Source: Erythrobacter sp. NAP1
GTDB lineage: Bacteria; Pseudomonadota; Alphaproteobacteria; Sphingomonadales; Sphingomonadaceae
DNA length: 64,000 nt
Assembly: GCF_000152865.1 (NCBI RefSeq)
Contig: NZ_CH672390.1
Location: 1,868,474 to 1,932,473 of the forward strand
Direction of reading: 5' to 3'
Position numbers and translations under genes: made by a program. The notes under the pieces were generated by a model. The model was not told where the DNA came from. It ran no database searches and saw only the letters and a list, made by a program, of their open reading frames with translations. Positions 8,672 to 16,693 of this stretch are shown piece after piece (the first letter of the stretch is position 1; each line of letters starts with the position of its first letter).

Positions 8672-8977
8672 TTAGGGGGCGATCACGCCGTAGACACCCC
8701 AAATGTCTTCGATCTGGTTGTCCTTGGTCCGCCAGCGGACTGACCACAGGTTTCGGAAGATGAGGCCTCGCTTTACTGTGGCCGACTTGAAATCGGCCTT
8801 GTTCGGATAGGACCGAACCGAAAAACCCTGGCTCCGTAGCTCCTTGAGAAGCTCGGCTTCGCTCATACCAATCGGGAATTTGGCCTTCACGCGCTCGTCG
8901 AAGACCTTCTCGCCTTCGGCATAGTTCGAGGGCAGGTCGTAACCGAGAGCCGGTGGTCTAGGATATGGCCAGCGCAT
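8672..8977 (-). CDS. conserved-looking hypothetical protein, 101 aa
   Basis: This is a small soluble protein with no signal peptide or membrane segment. The sequence has balanced composition and a helical central part (IGMSEAELLKELRSQGFSVR) followed by a Trp-rich, probably beta C-terminus (FRNLWSVRWRTKDNQIEDIWG). No catalytic motif is recognised. Codon use is like that of its neighbours, which supports it being real. Function is unknown. Confidence 0.6.
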   Translation of the reverse strand: MRWPYPRPPALGYDLPSNYAEGEKVFDERVKAKFPIGMSEAELLKELRSQGFSVRSYPNKADFKSATVKRGLIFRNLWSVRWRTKDNQIEDIWGVYGVIAP

Positions 8978-9074
8978 GCCACTGTTTCACACGACTACCG
9001 ATTGTCCGCAATGGGTCGAGAGCAATATGTCCGCTTCCATATAGCCCGGCCCACACACCCGACCACCAGAACCC

Positions 9075-10217
9075 TCAGATCGCGCGGCTGACCACTTCCT
9101 TCATGATCTCGCTCGTGCCGCCATAGATGCGGGCGACGCGGGCGTCGCGCCACAGGCGGGCAATGGCGTATTCGTTCATATAGCCTGCCCCGCCATGCAG
9201 TTGCAGGCAGGCATCGACCATCTCCCACTGCATCTCGGTGTGCCACAGCTTGGCAGCCGATGCCTCGTCGGTGGTCAGCTCTCCGCGAAGGTGGCGCGCT
9301 ATCGCCCAGTCGAGATGCGCCCAGCCGACCTGCAGCTTGGCCTTGAGGTCGGCGAGCGTGAACTTGGTGTTCTGGAATTCGAAGACGGTGGTGCCGAACG
9401 CCTTGCGGTCCTTGGTGAAGTTGACCGCTTCGTCGAAGGCGCGCTGCGCCCCGGCCTGTGCGGAGACCGCGATGCTGAGGCGTTCCTGCGGCAGCTCTTC
9501 CATCAGATGGATGAAGCCGCGCCCTTCTCCGCCAAGGATGTTCGTCTTAGGCACGCGCACATCGGCGAAGAATAGTTCCGAGGTGTCGGCCGAATGCTGG
9601 CCGATCTTGTCGAGATTGCGACCCTTCTCGAAGCCCGGAGTGCCTGCATCGACCAGCACAAGCGAAGTGCCCTTGGCGCCTTCTGCTGGATTCGTCTTGG
9701 CGACCACGATCACCACATCGGCGTTCTGGCCGTTGGTGATGTAGGTCTTGGACCCGTTGACGACGAGGTGATTGCCATCCTCGATCGCGGTGGTCTTTAT
9801 CCCTTGCAGATCGCTGCCCGTGCCCGGTTCGGTCATCGCGATGGCGCTGATGATGTCGCCCGAGATCATGCCGGGCAGGTACTTCGCCTTCTGTTCCTCG
9901 CTGCCGAGCCGCTCGAAATAGTTGACGGTGATGTCGTTCTGGAGCGTGAAGCCGGCGGACGAGCCCATGTAAGCAAGCTCTTCGGCGAGCACGCAGTTGA
10001 ACCCGAAATCGAGGCCGAGCCCGCCGTTCTCTTCCTTGACCGTGGGGCACAGCATGCCCGCTTCGCCCAGCGCCTTCCACGCCTTGCGCGGGACCAGGCC
10101 GTCCGCCTCGTGGTCGTCGAGATACGGCTCCATGTGTTCGGAGAAGACCTTGCGAACGGTGTCGCGGAAGGCTTCGTGGTCGTCGTTGTAAGCGGTGCGG
10201 TGCGCGGTATCGAGCAT
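9075..10217 (-). CDS. acyl-CoA dehydrogenase
   Basis: The product is 380 aa, standard for the family. The FAD/substrate signature AIAMTEPGTGSDLQGI lies at about residues 129-144, and the C-terminal helical domain has QLHGGAGYMNEYAIARLWRDARV. The C-terminus RIYGGTSEIMKEVVSRAI carries Gly where short- and medium-chain enzymes have the catalytic Glu, as in many long-chain or FadE-like members where the base lies elsewhere. It would catalyse alpha,beta-desaturation of an acyl-CoA with electrons passing to ETF. Chain length is not predictable. It stands alone between unrelated genes. Confidence 0.9.
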   Translation of the reverse strand: MLDTAHRTAYNDDHEAFRDTVRKVFSEHMEPYLDDHEADGLVPRKAWKALGEAGMLCPTVKEENGGLGLDFGFNCVLAEELAYMGSSAGFTLQNDITVNYFERLGSEEQKAKYLPGMISGDIISAIAMTEPGTGSDLQGIKTTAIEDGNHLVVNGSKTYITNGQNADVVIVVAKTNPAEGAKGTSLVLVDAGTPGFEKGRNLDKIGQHSADTSELFFADVRVPKTNILGGEGRGFIHLMEELPQERLSIAVSAQAGAQRAFDEAVNFTKDRKAFGTTVFEFQNTKFTLADLKAKLQVGWAHLDWAIARHLRGELTTDEASAAKLWHTEMQWEMVDACLQLHGGAGYMNEYAIARLWRDARVARIYGGTSEIMKEVVSRAI

Positions 10218-10309
10218 GCGGGTGTGGTCTCTCTCTAAGGTCCAGTTTCGAGGTGCAACTGAACCTCAGAGCCACGCTCATGTAAAGGGGGCAATCTGCC
10301 CGCGGCGGT

Positions 10310-10705
10310 TCAATTCGCCTTGTTGCAGATCACCAGGACGCGCATCGTTTCGCCGTCATTGCTGAAGACGGGTGAGGCCTGCCCGGTTGGCAGATCGCGC
10401 AGCAGTTCCTGCACCGCGCCCGGCAGGCGTTCCTGCGGGACGTGGCGGTTGCGGGTGATCTCTGCGTCGATGTCGCGGGCAACGTTGATCGCGTCCGCGC
10501 AGGAAGCGATTTCCCTGGTGCGCGCCTCGAATGCCTCTGCCGACATGCCAGCCGATGCGACCGACAATTGCACGAGGTGATAGCTGGGCTGAAACGAACC
10601 ACGCGCGCCTTCGACCACCTGCGCGGAAGCAGCGACCGGAGCGATTGTTGCAGCGAGCAGCGCGGCTGAGCCAAGGGACTTTGCGGAAAGAGACCGTGCG
10701 AACAT
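10310..10705 (-). CDS. exported protein with parvulin-like C-terminal region
   Basis: The product is 131 aa. The ATG at 10705 is chosen because AGGAGG lies eight bases upstream; the in-frame GTG at 10714 overlaps that site. A signal peptide ends near ASAQV. The C-terminal part (AVQELLRDLPTGQASPVFSNDGETMRVLVIC) resembles the last strands of SurA/PpiC-type rotamase domains, where LPxGQxSPPxxxxxGxxxLxVC is typical, but the protein is too short for a complete domain plus chaperone region. It may be a reduced periplasmic folding factor. The similarity is from memory and weak. Confidence 0.65.
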   Translation of the reverse strand: MFARSLSAKSLGSAALLAATIAPVAASAQVVEGARGSFQPSYHLVQLSVASAGMSAEAFEARTREIASCADAINVARDIDAEITRNRHVPQERLPGAVQELLRDLPTGQASPVFSNDGETMRVLVICNKAN

Positions 10706-10791
10706 TTGAGACACCTCCTGTTACCCCCGTCGGAGAGTGTCGAGTTCAGCCATGAACGCGGGGTGAATTCGCCCTTGCGGCGTGGCCGAGA

Positions 10792-11625
10792 TCAGCCCAC
10801 GAAAGCGCGCTCAATCACGAACTGGCCGGGCTTGTTGTTCGCGCCCTCTTCGAAGCCGCGCGCTTCGAGGTCGGCGGCGTGGTCCTTGATCATCGCCATC
10901 GAGCCGCACAGCATCACGCGGTCGGTTTCGGGGTCGAATTTCTTGGGGCCCTTGGAATCCTTGAACAGGCGGCCGTCGTCGATCAGCACCTGGATGCGGT
11001 CCGAGGTGTGGAACTCCTCGCGGGTCACAGTGGGGACGTAGATCATCTTTTCGCGATCCTCGTCCTCGAGCAGCGGATCACCTTCGAGCTTGCTTTCAAG
11101 AAGCTCGCGATAGGCAAGGTCGGCAACCCGGCGTACCGAATGAACGACGATCACCTCGTCATACATCTGGTACACTTCGGGATCGCGCACGAGGCTCATG
11201 AACGGCGCAAGGCCGGTGCCGGTCGATAACATGAACAGCCGCTTGCCTGGAAGCAGCGCATCGGTGACGAGCGTGCCGGTCGGCTTCTTGCCGAGATAGA
11301 TCGGATCGCCCGGCTTGATGTGCTGAAGGCGCGAGGTCAGCGGGCCGTCCTGCACGATGATCGAGAGAAACTCGAGCTCCTCCGCGTATGATGGGCACGC
11401 CATGGAGTAAGCGCGCAGCAGCGGCTTTCCGTCGTCTTTGGGCAGGCCGATCATGATGAACTCACCCGAGCGGAAACGGAACGGGGCCGGGCGCGTCATC
11501 TTGAGGCTGAAAAGCTCTTCATTCCACTGGTGGACCTCTGTCACGGTCTCAACGGAAATCGCTCCGCTTTCCTGAAACGCATCGCGCGGGGGAATCGGGG
11601 AGGTGGTGGTGGCAGTCTCAGTCAA
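10792..11625 (-). CDS. fpr: ferredoxin/flavodoxin-NADP+ reductase
   Basis: About 277 aa from a TTG start at 11625 with GAGG nine bases upstream. An ATG at 11712 would add a Pro/Arg-rich leader unlike the family. The FAD-binding RAYSMACP motif is at about residue 80, with the Ser-rich beta barrel before it. The NADP half has STGTGLAPFMSLVRDPE and ends FVIERAFVG, typical of bacterial Fpr with a C-terminal extension after the aromatic position. It transfers electrons between NADPH and ferredoxin, which could supply reductant to the Fe-S enzymes BchL and BchX nearby. That link is inference. Confidence 0.88.
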   Translation of the reverse strand: MTETATTTSPIPPRDAFQESGAISVETVTEVHQWNEELFSLKMTRPAPFRFRSGEFIMIGLPKDDGKPLLRAYSMACPSYAEELEFLSIIVQDGPLTSRLQHIKPGDPIYLGKKPTGTLVTDALLPGKRLFMLSTGTGLAPFMSLVRDPEVYQMYDEVIVVHSVRRVADLAYRELLESKLEGDPLLEDEDREKMIYVPTVTREEFHTSDRIQVLIDDGRLFKDSKGPKKFDPETDRVMLCGSMAMIKDHAADLEARGFEEGANNKPGQFVIERAFVG

Positions 11626-11775
11626 AACATCGGCCTCGAATTCAGGTGTGCGAGGCGCGGGGCGCACCTCATGCTTGCGGGGGCAAATGGCGGTTTTGCC
11701 CCCGCGCATCAAGGTAGATTAGCGTTTTCGCCCTAAAGCGCGCCTTTTGAAGGTGACGTGTCCGTCAACGCCCGA

Positions 11776-12822
11776 TCAGTTCCAGCCCGCGCGGTCGAAG
11801 ACCTGCACCGCCTGCGCCTGATTGCGCCCGATTTCGGCGGCGTTGAGCGTGTCGGCCTTGAACTCGCCAAGTTGTTCGACCGCCGAGTTGGCTTCGAGCC
11901 CGGCAACGGCAGGATACTCGTTATTGCCATCCGCGAAGTAACGCTGCGCGCTTTCCGAAGTCAGGTATTCGAGGAAGGCAATCGCGTTCTCGCGGTTGGG
12001 TGCGTTCATCGTCACGCCTGCGCCCGACAGGTTGATGTGCGTGCCGCGCCCATCCTGGTCGGGGAAGATAACGCCAAGCTTGTCGAAGATCGCGCGCTGC
12101 TCCTCATCGCCGCCGGCAAAGCGCGCGAGGTAGTAGGAGTTGACCACCGCAATCCGGCATTCGCCTGCGGCCACGCTTTCGATCTGCGCGGTGTCGTTGC
12201 CCTGCGGATCGCGGGCAAAGTTGGCGACCACGCCGCTCGCCCACTCCTCTGCGCTTTCGACCCCGTCATGCGCGATCAGCGCGGAAAGCAGCGAGATGTT
12301 GTAGATGTTCGAGGAGGAGCGAATGCAGATGTCGCCGCGATAAGCCGGGTCGGCGAGATCGGCATAGGTTTCGAGGCCCTCGGGCTCGCCTGCGTCCTTG
12401 TTGTAGATGATGACGCGCGCACGGGTCGACAGGCCGAACCACAGGCCATCGGGATGCCGCAGGTGATCGGGCAGACGCTCGGTCAGCACGTCGGACTGGA
12501 CGGCGGAGAGAATGCCCGCTTCCTCGGCGCGCCAGAGGCGGCCTGCGTCGACAGTGATGAGAAGGTCGGCAGGCGAAAATTCGCCTTCGCTCTCGATCCG
12601 TTCGATCAGCGCGTCCGCATCGGCCTCAATGCGGTTGACGGTGATCCCCGTTTGCTCGGTAAAGTCCTCGTAGAGCGCCAGATCGGTGTCGTAGTGGCGT
12701 GAGGAATAGATGTTGACCTCGCCATTGCCAGCGACGCTCGCCTCATCTTCGCCGTCGGCACAAGCCGTCACAGCAAGAGCGCCAAGCACGAGCGACGCGC
12801 TGCCGAGAATCAGTTTCTTCAT
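11776..12822 (-). CDS. ferric-iron ABC transporter, solute-binding lipoprotein
   Basis: The product is 348 aa, starting at 12822 behind GGAAGGAAC. The signal sequence MKKLILGSASLVLGALAVTAC has a lipobox, so the mature protein is probably lipid-anchored. The body matches the FbpA/FutA class: NIYSSRHYDTDLALYEDFTEQ at the start of the mature domain, and the VNSYYLARFAG double tyrosine that coordinates Fe3+. It hands iron to the permease at 13941 driven by the ATPase at 12883. A Fur-box-like palindrome lies 22-36 bases upstream of its ATG, so iron repression is likely. Confidence 0.9.
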   Translation of the reverse strand: MKKLILGSASLVLGALAVTACADGEDEASVAGNGEVNIYSSRHYDTDLALYEDFTEQTGITVNRIEADADALIERIESEGEFSPADLLITVDAGRLWRAEEAGILSAVQSDVLTERLPDHLRHPDGLWFGLSTRARVIIYNKDAGEPEGLETYADLADPAYRGDICIRSSSNIYNISLLSALIAHDGVESAEEWASGVVANFARDPQGNDTAQIESVAAGECRIAVVNSYYLARFAGGDEEQRAIFDKLGVIFPDQDGRGTHINLSGAGVTMNAPNRENAIAFLEYLTSESAQRYFADGNNEYPAVAGLEANSAVEQLGEFKADTLNAAEIGRNQAQAVQVFDRAGWN

Positions 12823-12843
12823 GGATGTTCCTTCCGTCATTCT

Positions 12844-12858
12844 TGCGAATGATTTGCA
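12844..12858. promoter_or_regulatory. Fur-box-like 7-1-7 palindrome
   Basis: TGCGAATGATTTGCA matches the TGxxAAT-N-ATTxxCA framework of Fur operators, and the flanking bases extend the dyad to TTGC...GCAA. It lies between the ATPase stop and the start of the iron-binding lipoprotein, where it could control the latter. The assignment rests on fit to the motif and on gene context. Confidence 0.6.
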
Positions 12859-12882
12859 ATAGTAGAATGGCGAATGCAAGCT

Positions 12883-13908
12883 CTAATCGCGCTTAAAGGC
12901 GCGAACGCTCCCTGCGCGCGGGGTAACGCGATAGCGCTGCCCTTCCTCGACCGGCGATGTGGTCTGGATGCTGATTTCCTCGCCGTTTTCGCTTTTGACC
13001 AGCACCCGGCTCGCAACGCCGAGCGGGTGAACGTCGAGCACCGCGAGGCCACCGGCATCCGGCGCGCATTCGAGTGCCTCTGCATGGATGAGAAGGTCGA
13101 GATCGGGCCCTTGCGGGATATCGCCCGAAACGCTGGCGAGCGGCCAGATGCCGAGCGGAGTGCGCAATTGCTCGCCCTCGCGCGCCGCAACGAGGATCTG
13201 CGCGCCGCCGAAAATCGCTCCGACCGATGCGGTCGCGGGCCGCTCGTGCAGGTCCTCAGGCGTGCCGAACTGGACGATCCGTCCGCCTTCCATCACCGCG
13301 ATCCGGTCGCCGACGTCGAGCGCTTCTTCCGGGTCGTGCGTGACCATCACCGTGGTCGTCCCTGCCTCGCGCAGCAGGCGTCGGCAATCGCGCCGCAGAC
13401 GCCGCCTCAGCACGATATCGACGCTCGCAAAGGGCTCGTCCATCAGCAGCACCTTGGGCCCCGGAGCCATCGCGCGGGCGAGCGCCGCGCGTTGTTGCTG
13501 CCCGCCAGAGAGTTCATGCGGATACCGCCCGCCCAGCCCCGAAAGCCCGACCCGCTCGAGCCAGTCCTCGATCACCGCCTCGCTCGCACTTGAGCGCGGC
13601 AGGCCGAACGCGATGTTCTTCGCGATCGTCATGTGCGGGAAAAGCGCGCCGTCCTGAAATACGAGGCCCACCGGACGCGCCTCGGGAGGCGGGTTTCGTC
13701 CGGGCTCCGCCATCACCTCTCCGCCGACGCTGACGCTGCCTTCCTGCACTTCGAGCAAGCCCGCCGCGAGGTTCAGCAAGGTTGACTTGCCGCAACCCGA
13801 CGATCCAAGCAGGCAGGTGATTTCTCCGGCATTCGCGCTAAAGGACACGGCCTTAAGCGCCGCAACATCTCCGTAAGCATGGGCAATATGACGAAATTCA
13901 AGGCTCAC
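12883..13908 (-). CDS. ferric-iron ABC transporter, ATP-binding protein
   Basis: The product is 341 aa. Walker A GSSGCGKST spans residues 35-43, then the Q-loop region, signature LSGGQQQRAALARA, Walker B VLLMDEPFA and a switch His (MVTHDPEEAL). An about 110-residue C-terminal extension (ATASVGAIFGGAQILV...) is the TOBE-like domain of FbpC/PotA-type ATPases. It energises the permease encoded divergently 32 bases away. It is upstream of the binding-protein gene on the same strand, with the Fur-like site between. Confidence 0.9.
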   Translation of the reverse strand: MSLEFRHIAHAYGDVAALKAVSFSANAGEITCLLGSSGCGKSTLLNLAAGLLEVQEGSVSVGGEVMAEPGRNPPPEARPVGLVFQDGALFPHMTIAKNIAFGLPRSSASEAVIEDWLERVGLSGLGGRYPHELSGGQQQRAALARAMAPGPKVLLMDEPFASVDIVLRRRLRRDCRRLLREAGTTTVMVTHDPEEALDVGDRIAVMEGGRIVQFGTPEDLHERPATASVGAIFGGAQILVAAREGEQLRTPLGIWPLASVSGDIPQGPDLDLLIHAEALECAPDAGGLAVLDVHPLGVASRVLVKSENGEEISIQTTSPVEEGQRYRVTPRAGSVRAFKRD

Positions 13909-13940
13909 ACGATTGTCCGTTTTGGAAACGCACCCGGCAA

Positions 13941-15614
13941 ATGCAGGTGAGCCGCATTACGCAGGTCGATGGGGCCAAGGCAAGCACAGCTGCGCGCTTG
14001 CAGCTTGATGGCTGGACGCTTAGCGCGCTCGTGCTGGCCGCCTTTGCCGCGCTGCCGATTGTCGCCATTCTTGCCACAGCGCCCGAAGGCGGGTTCGAGG
14101 CGATCGCGCACCTCGCGCAGACCGTGTTGGGACGATATGTCGCCAACACGCTGGCGCTGATGGTGATGGCTGGCGGCTTTGCGTTGGTGGTCGGCACGGG
14201 ATGCGCGTGGCTGGTGAGCGCGGCGCGGTTTCCGGGAAGGCGCCTGTTCGCCTGGGCGTTGGTGCTGCCGCTCGCGGTTCCGGCTTACATCGCGGCCTAT
14301 CTCTATGCCGACCTCCTCGATTTTACAGGACCTGTCCAAAGCGGGCTTCGCAGCACATTCGACCTGTCTGTGGGCGAATACTGGTTCCCCGAAATGCGCT
14401 CGCTCACCGGCGGTGCGTTTGTGCTCGGCATCGTGCTTTACCCTTACGTCTATCTGCTCGCCCGCTCCGCCTTTGCAGCGCAGAGCCTGTCCCAATTCCG
14501 CGCCGCGCGCAGTCTTGGAGCAACACCTGCGCGAGCCTTCTGGCGCGTCGCCTTACCCGCCGCTCGCCCCGCGATTGCTGGCGGGCTGGCGCTGGTTTTG
14601 ATGGAGGTGCTCGCGGACTTTGGCGTGGCTCAATACTTTGCGATCCCCACCTTCTCGACCGGCATCTTTCGCAGCTGGCTTGCGATGGGCGACAAGCAGG
14701 CTGCGCTAAAGCTTGCCGCCTTCATGCTGATCTTCGTCATCGCGCTGATCGCCTGGGAAGCGCGTACACGAACGGGTCGCACAGCGAGCAAGGACGGTCT
14801 TGCCGCGCGCGAGGACACGCCATTGGTGGAGCTTTCTCCCATGGGCAAGGCACTGGCGAGCATCGCCTGCGCGCTTCCGCTGCTGCTCGGCTTCGTCGTT
14901 CCGGCGGTCCATCTCGCGATGATGTCGATGAGCGATACGGCAATCGCGGCGGCAGGCGACCTTTGGGACTATGCAAGCGGCAGCCTGTGGCTGGGCCTAG
15001 CCACCGCGCTCGTCTGCCTTGTCGCCGCGCTGGTGCTCGGATTTGCCAAGGCGCGCTCGCAAAGCCGCATCGCGCGCGGGGCAATCCGGGTGTCGACGCT
15101 CGGCTATGCGATGCCGGGCGCGCTGCTCGCCGTGGGCTTGCTGGCTCCGCTCGGCGCGCTTGATATCGGGCTGACGCGGGGGCTGCGCGACACATTTGGC
15201 TATACCGGCGGACTGGTGCTGACCGGCACGTCGTTGGTACTTGTCTATGCGCTCGCTGTCCGATTCCTGACCGTCGCTTACAACAGCGTCGATGGAGGGC
15301 TTGCTGCAATCCCGCCCTCGCTCGACGCGGCAGCGCGTTCGCTTGGCGCAGGCCCTGCACGGGTGTTGGCGAAGATTTACGTGCCGCTGCTCTCGCCCAG
15401 CCTTGCCGCAGCCGCCGCGCTCGTTTTCATCGACACGGTTCGCGAACTACCCGCGACGCTGATCCTGCGGCCCTTCAATCTCGAAACGCTCGCCACGCGC
15501 ACCTACCGCCTCGCCAGCGACGAGCGGCTGGTCGAAGCCTCGATCCCCGCGCTCATCCTGCTCGCCGCCGGATTGCTCCCGGTCTTGCTGCTCACGCGGA
15601 GCGCGAAGCGCTGA
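13941..15614 (+). CDS. ferric-iron ABC transporter, fused two-domain permease
   Basis: The product is 557 aa with about twelve membrane segments in two homologous halves, as in FbpB. Each half carries an EAA loop that docks on the ATPase: AARSLGATPARAFWRVALP and AARSLGAGPARVLAKIYVP. It imports Fe3+ delivered by the lipoprotein at 11776. It is transcribed away from the ATPase gene and ends 78 bases before bchI, so the iron transporter borders the photosynthesis cluster directly. Confidence 0.9.
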   Translation: MQVSRITQVDGAKASTAARLQLDGWTLSALVLAAFAALPIVAILATAPEGGFEAIAHLAQTVLGRYVANTLALMVMAGGFALVVGTGCAWLVSAARFPGRRLFAWALVLPLAVPAYIAAYLYADLLDFTGPVQSGLRSTFDLSVGEYWFPEMRSLTGGAFVLGIVLYPYVYLLARSAFAAQSLSQFRAARSLGATPARAFWRVALPAARPAIAGGLALVLMEVLADFGVAQYFAIPTFSTGIFRSWLAMGDKQAALKLAAFMLIFVIALIAWEARTRTGRTASKDGLAAREDTPLVELSPMGKALASIACALPLLLGFVVPAVHLAMMSMSDTAIAAAGDLWDYASGSLWLGLATALVCLVAALVLGFAKARSQSRIARGAIRVSTLGYAMPGALLAVGLLAPLGALDIGLTRGLRDTFGYTGGLVLTGTSLVLVYALAVRFLTVAYNSVDGGLAAIPPSLDAAARSLGAGPARVLAKIYVPLLSPSLAAAAALVFIDTVRELPATLILRPFNLETLATRTYRLASDERLVEASIPALILLAAGLLPVLLLTRSAKR

Positions 15615-15616
15615 AC

Positions 15617-15634
15617 TGTCAGGATAAATTGTCA
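15617..15634 (+). promoter_or_regulatory. PpsR-box-like site upstream of bchI
   Basis: TGTCAGGATAAATTGTCA is a TGT-N12-TCA variant of the TGT-N12-ACA PpsR/CrtJ operator. Its end doubles as a -35-like TTGTCA, and GTGTAA follows six bases later, as at the other cluster promoters. It lies 58 bases upstream of the bchI start. No good -10 element is evident. Confidence 0.5.
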
Positions 15635-15691
15635 GTCCAAGTGTAACCTAAGCTTGTCGAATGGCGCTTGAGGGTTCACAAGGCGCCTTAC

Positions 15692-16693
15692 ATGGCCCGG
15701 TTCCCATTCTCCGCGATCGTCGGACAAGACGAGATGAAGCAGGCGCTGCTGATCGCTGCGGTCGACCCCAGCGTGGGCGGCGTGATGGTGTTCGGCGACC
15801 GCGGGACGGGCAAGAGCACAGCGGCGCGCGCGCTTGCTGGATTGCTTCCTCCGATTACCGCGCACCAGAACTGCGCCTATGGTGGCTCGAAAGAGGATGC
15901 CGAGCGTTATCCGGACGTGTGCGGCGGCGGGCCGTTGCGCAAGAGGCCGGTGCCCTTCGTCGACCTGCCACTGGGTGCGACAGAGGACCGGGTGATTGGC
16001 AGCCTCGACCTCGAACGTGCGCTGCGATCGGGCGAGAAAGGTTTTGAGCCCGGCCTCCTTGCAAAAGCGCACCGCGGCTTTCTCTATATCGACGAAATCA
16101 ATCTGCTCGAAGACCACCTCGTCGACCTGCTGCTCGACGTTGCCGCCTCGGGTGAGAACGTGGTCGAACGCGAAGGTCTTTCCGTGCGCCACCCTGCGCG
16201 CTTTGTCCTGATTGGCAGCGGCAACCCGGAAGAAGGCGAACTTCGCCCGCAATTGCTCGACCGCTTCGGCCTTTCGGTCGAAGTGCGCACGCCCACCGAC
16301 ATCGAAACGCGGGTCGAGATCATGCGCCTCGTCGCGGCGAACGAACGCGACCCCCAAGCCTTTGCGGCGAAGTGGGCGGGCGAAGACGAGAAAATCCTCA
16401 AGCAGATCGCGCGGGGCAAGAAGCGGCTTGAAAAGCTTGAGCCGGGCGAAGACGTGCTGACCGATGCCGCGCATCTGTGCCTTGCGGTGGGAGCCGATGG
16501 CCTTCGCGGTGAACTCACCTTGATGCGGGCAGCGCGGGCGCTGGCGGCGCTCAAGGGCGCCAAGGCCGTGCGGCGCGAGCATCTGATTGCGGTTGCTCCC
16601 TCGGCGCTGCGCCACAGATTGCGGCGCGATGTGCTCGACGAAACCGGCTCGACCGTGCGCATCACGCGCGCGATTGACGAGCTGTTCGGGTGA
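15692..16693 (+). CDS. bchI: magnesium chelatase subunit BchI (AAA+ ATPase)
   Basis: The product is 333 aa from the ATG at 15692 (MARFPFSAIVGQDEMKQALL, AAGG upstream). A TTG eight codons earlier is less likely. Walker A GDRGTGKST is at residues 35-43 and Walker B FLYIDEINLLEDHLVD at about 130. The sensor stretch LIGSGNPEEGELRPQLLDRFG is intact. BchI hexamers with BchD hydrolyse ATP so that BchH can insert Mg2+ into protoporphyrin IX, the committed step of bacteriochlorophyll synthesis. It overlaps bchD by 4 bases. A PpsR-like site precedes it. Confidence 0.97.
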   Translation: MARFPFSAIVGQDEMKQALLIAAVDPSVGGVMVFGDRGTGKSTAARALAGLLPPITAHQNCAYGGSKEDAERYPDVCGGGPLRKRPVPFVDLPLGATEDRVIGSLDLERALRSGEKGFEPGLLAKAHRGFLYIDEINLLEDHLVDLLLDVAASGENVVEREGLSVRHPARFVLIGSGNPEEGELRPQLLDRFGLSVEVRTPTDIETRVEIMRLVAANERDPQAFAAKWAGEDEKILKQIARGKKRLEKLEPGEDVLTDAAHLCLAVGADGLRGELTLMRAARALAALKGAKAVRREHLIAVAPSALRHRLRRDVLDETGSTVRITRAIDELFG

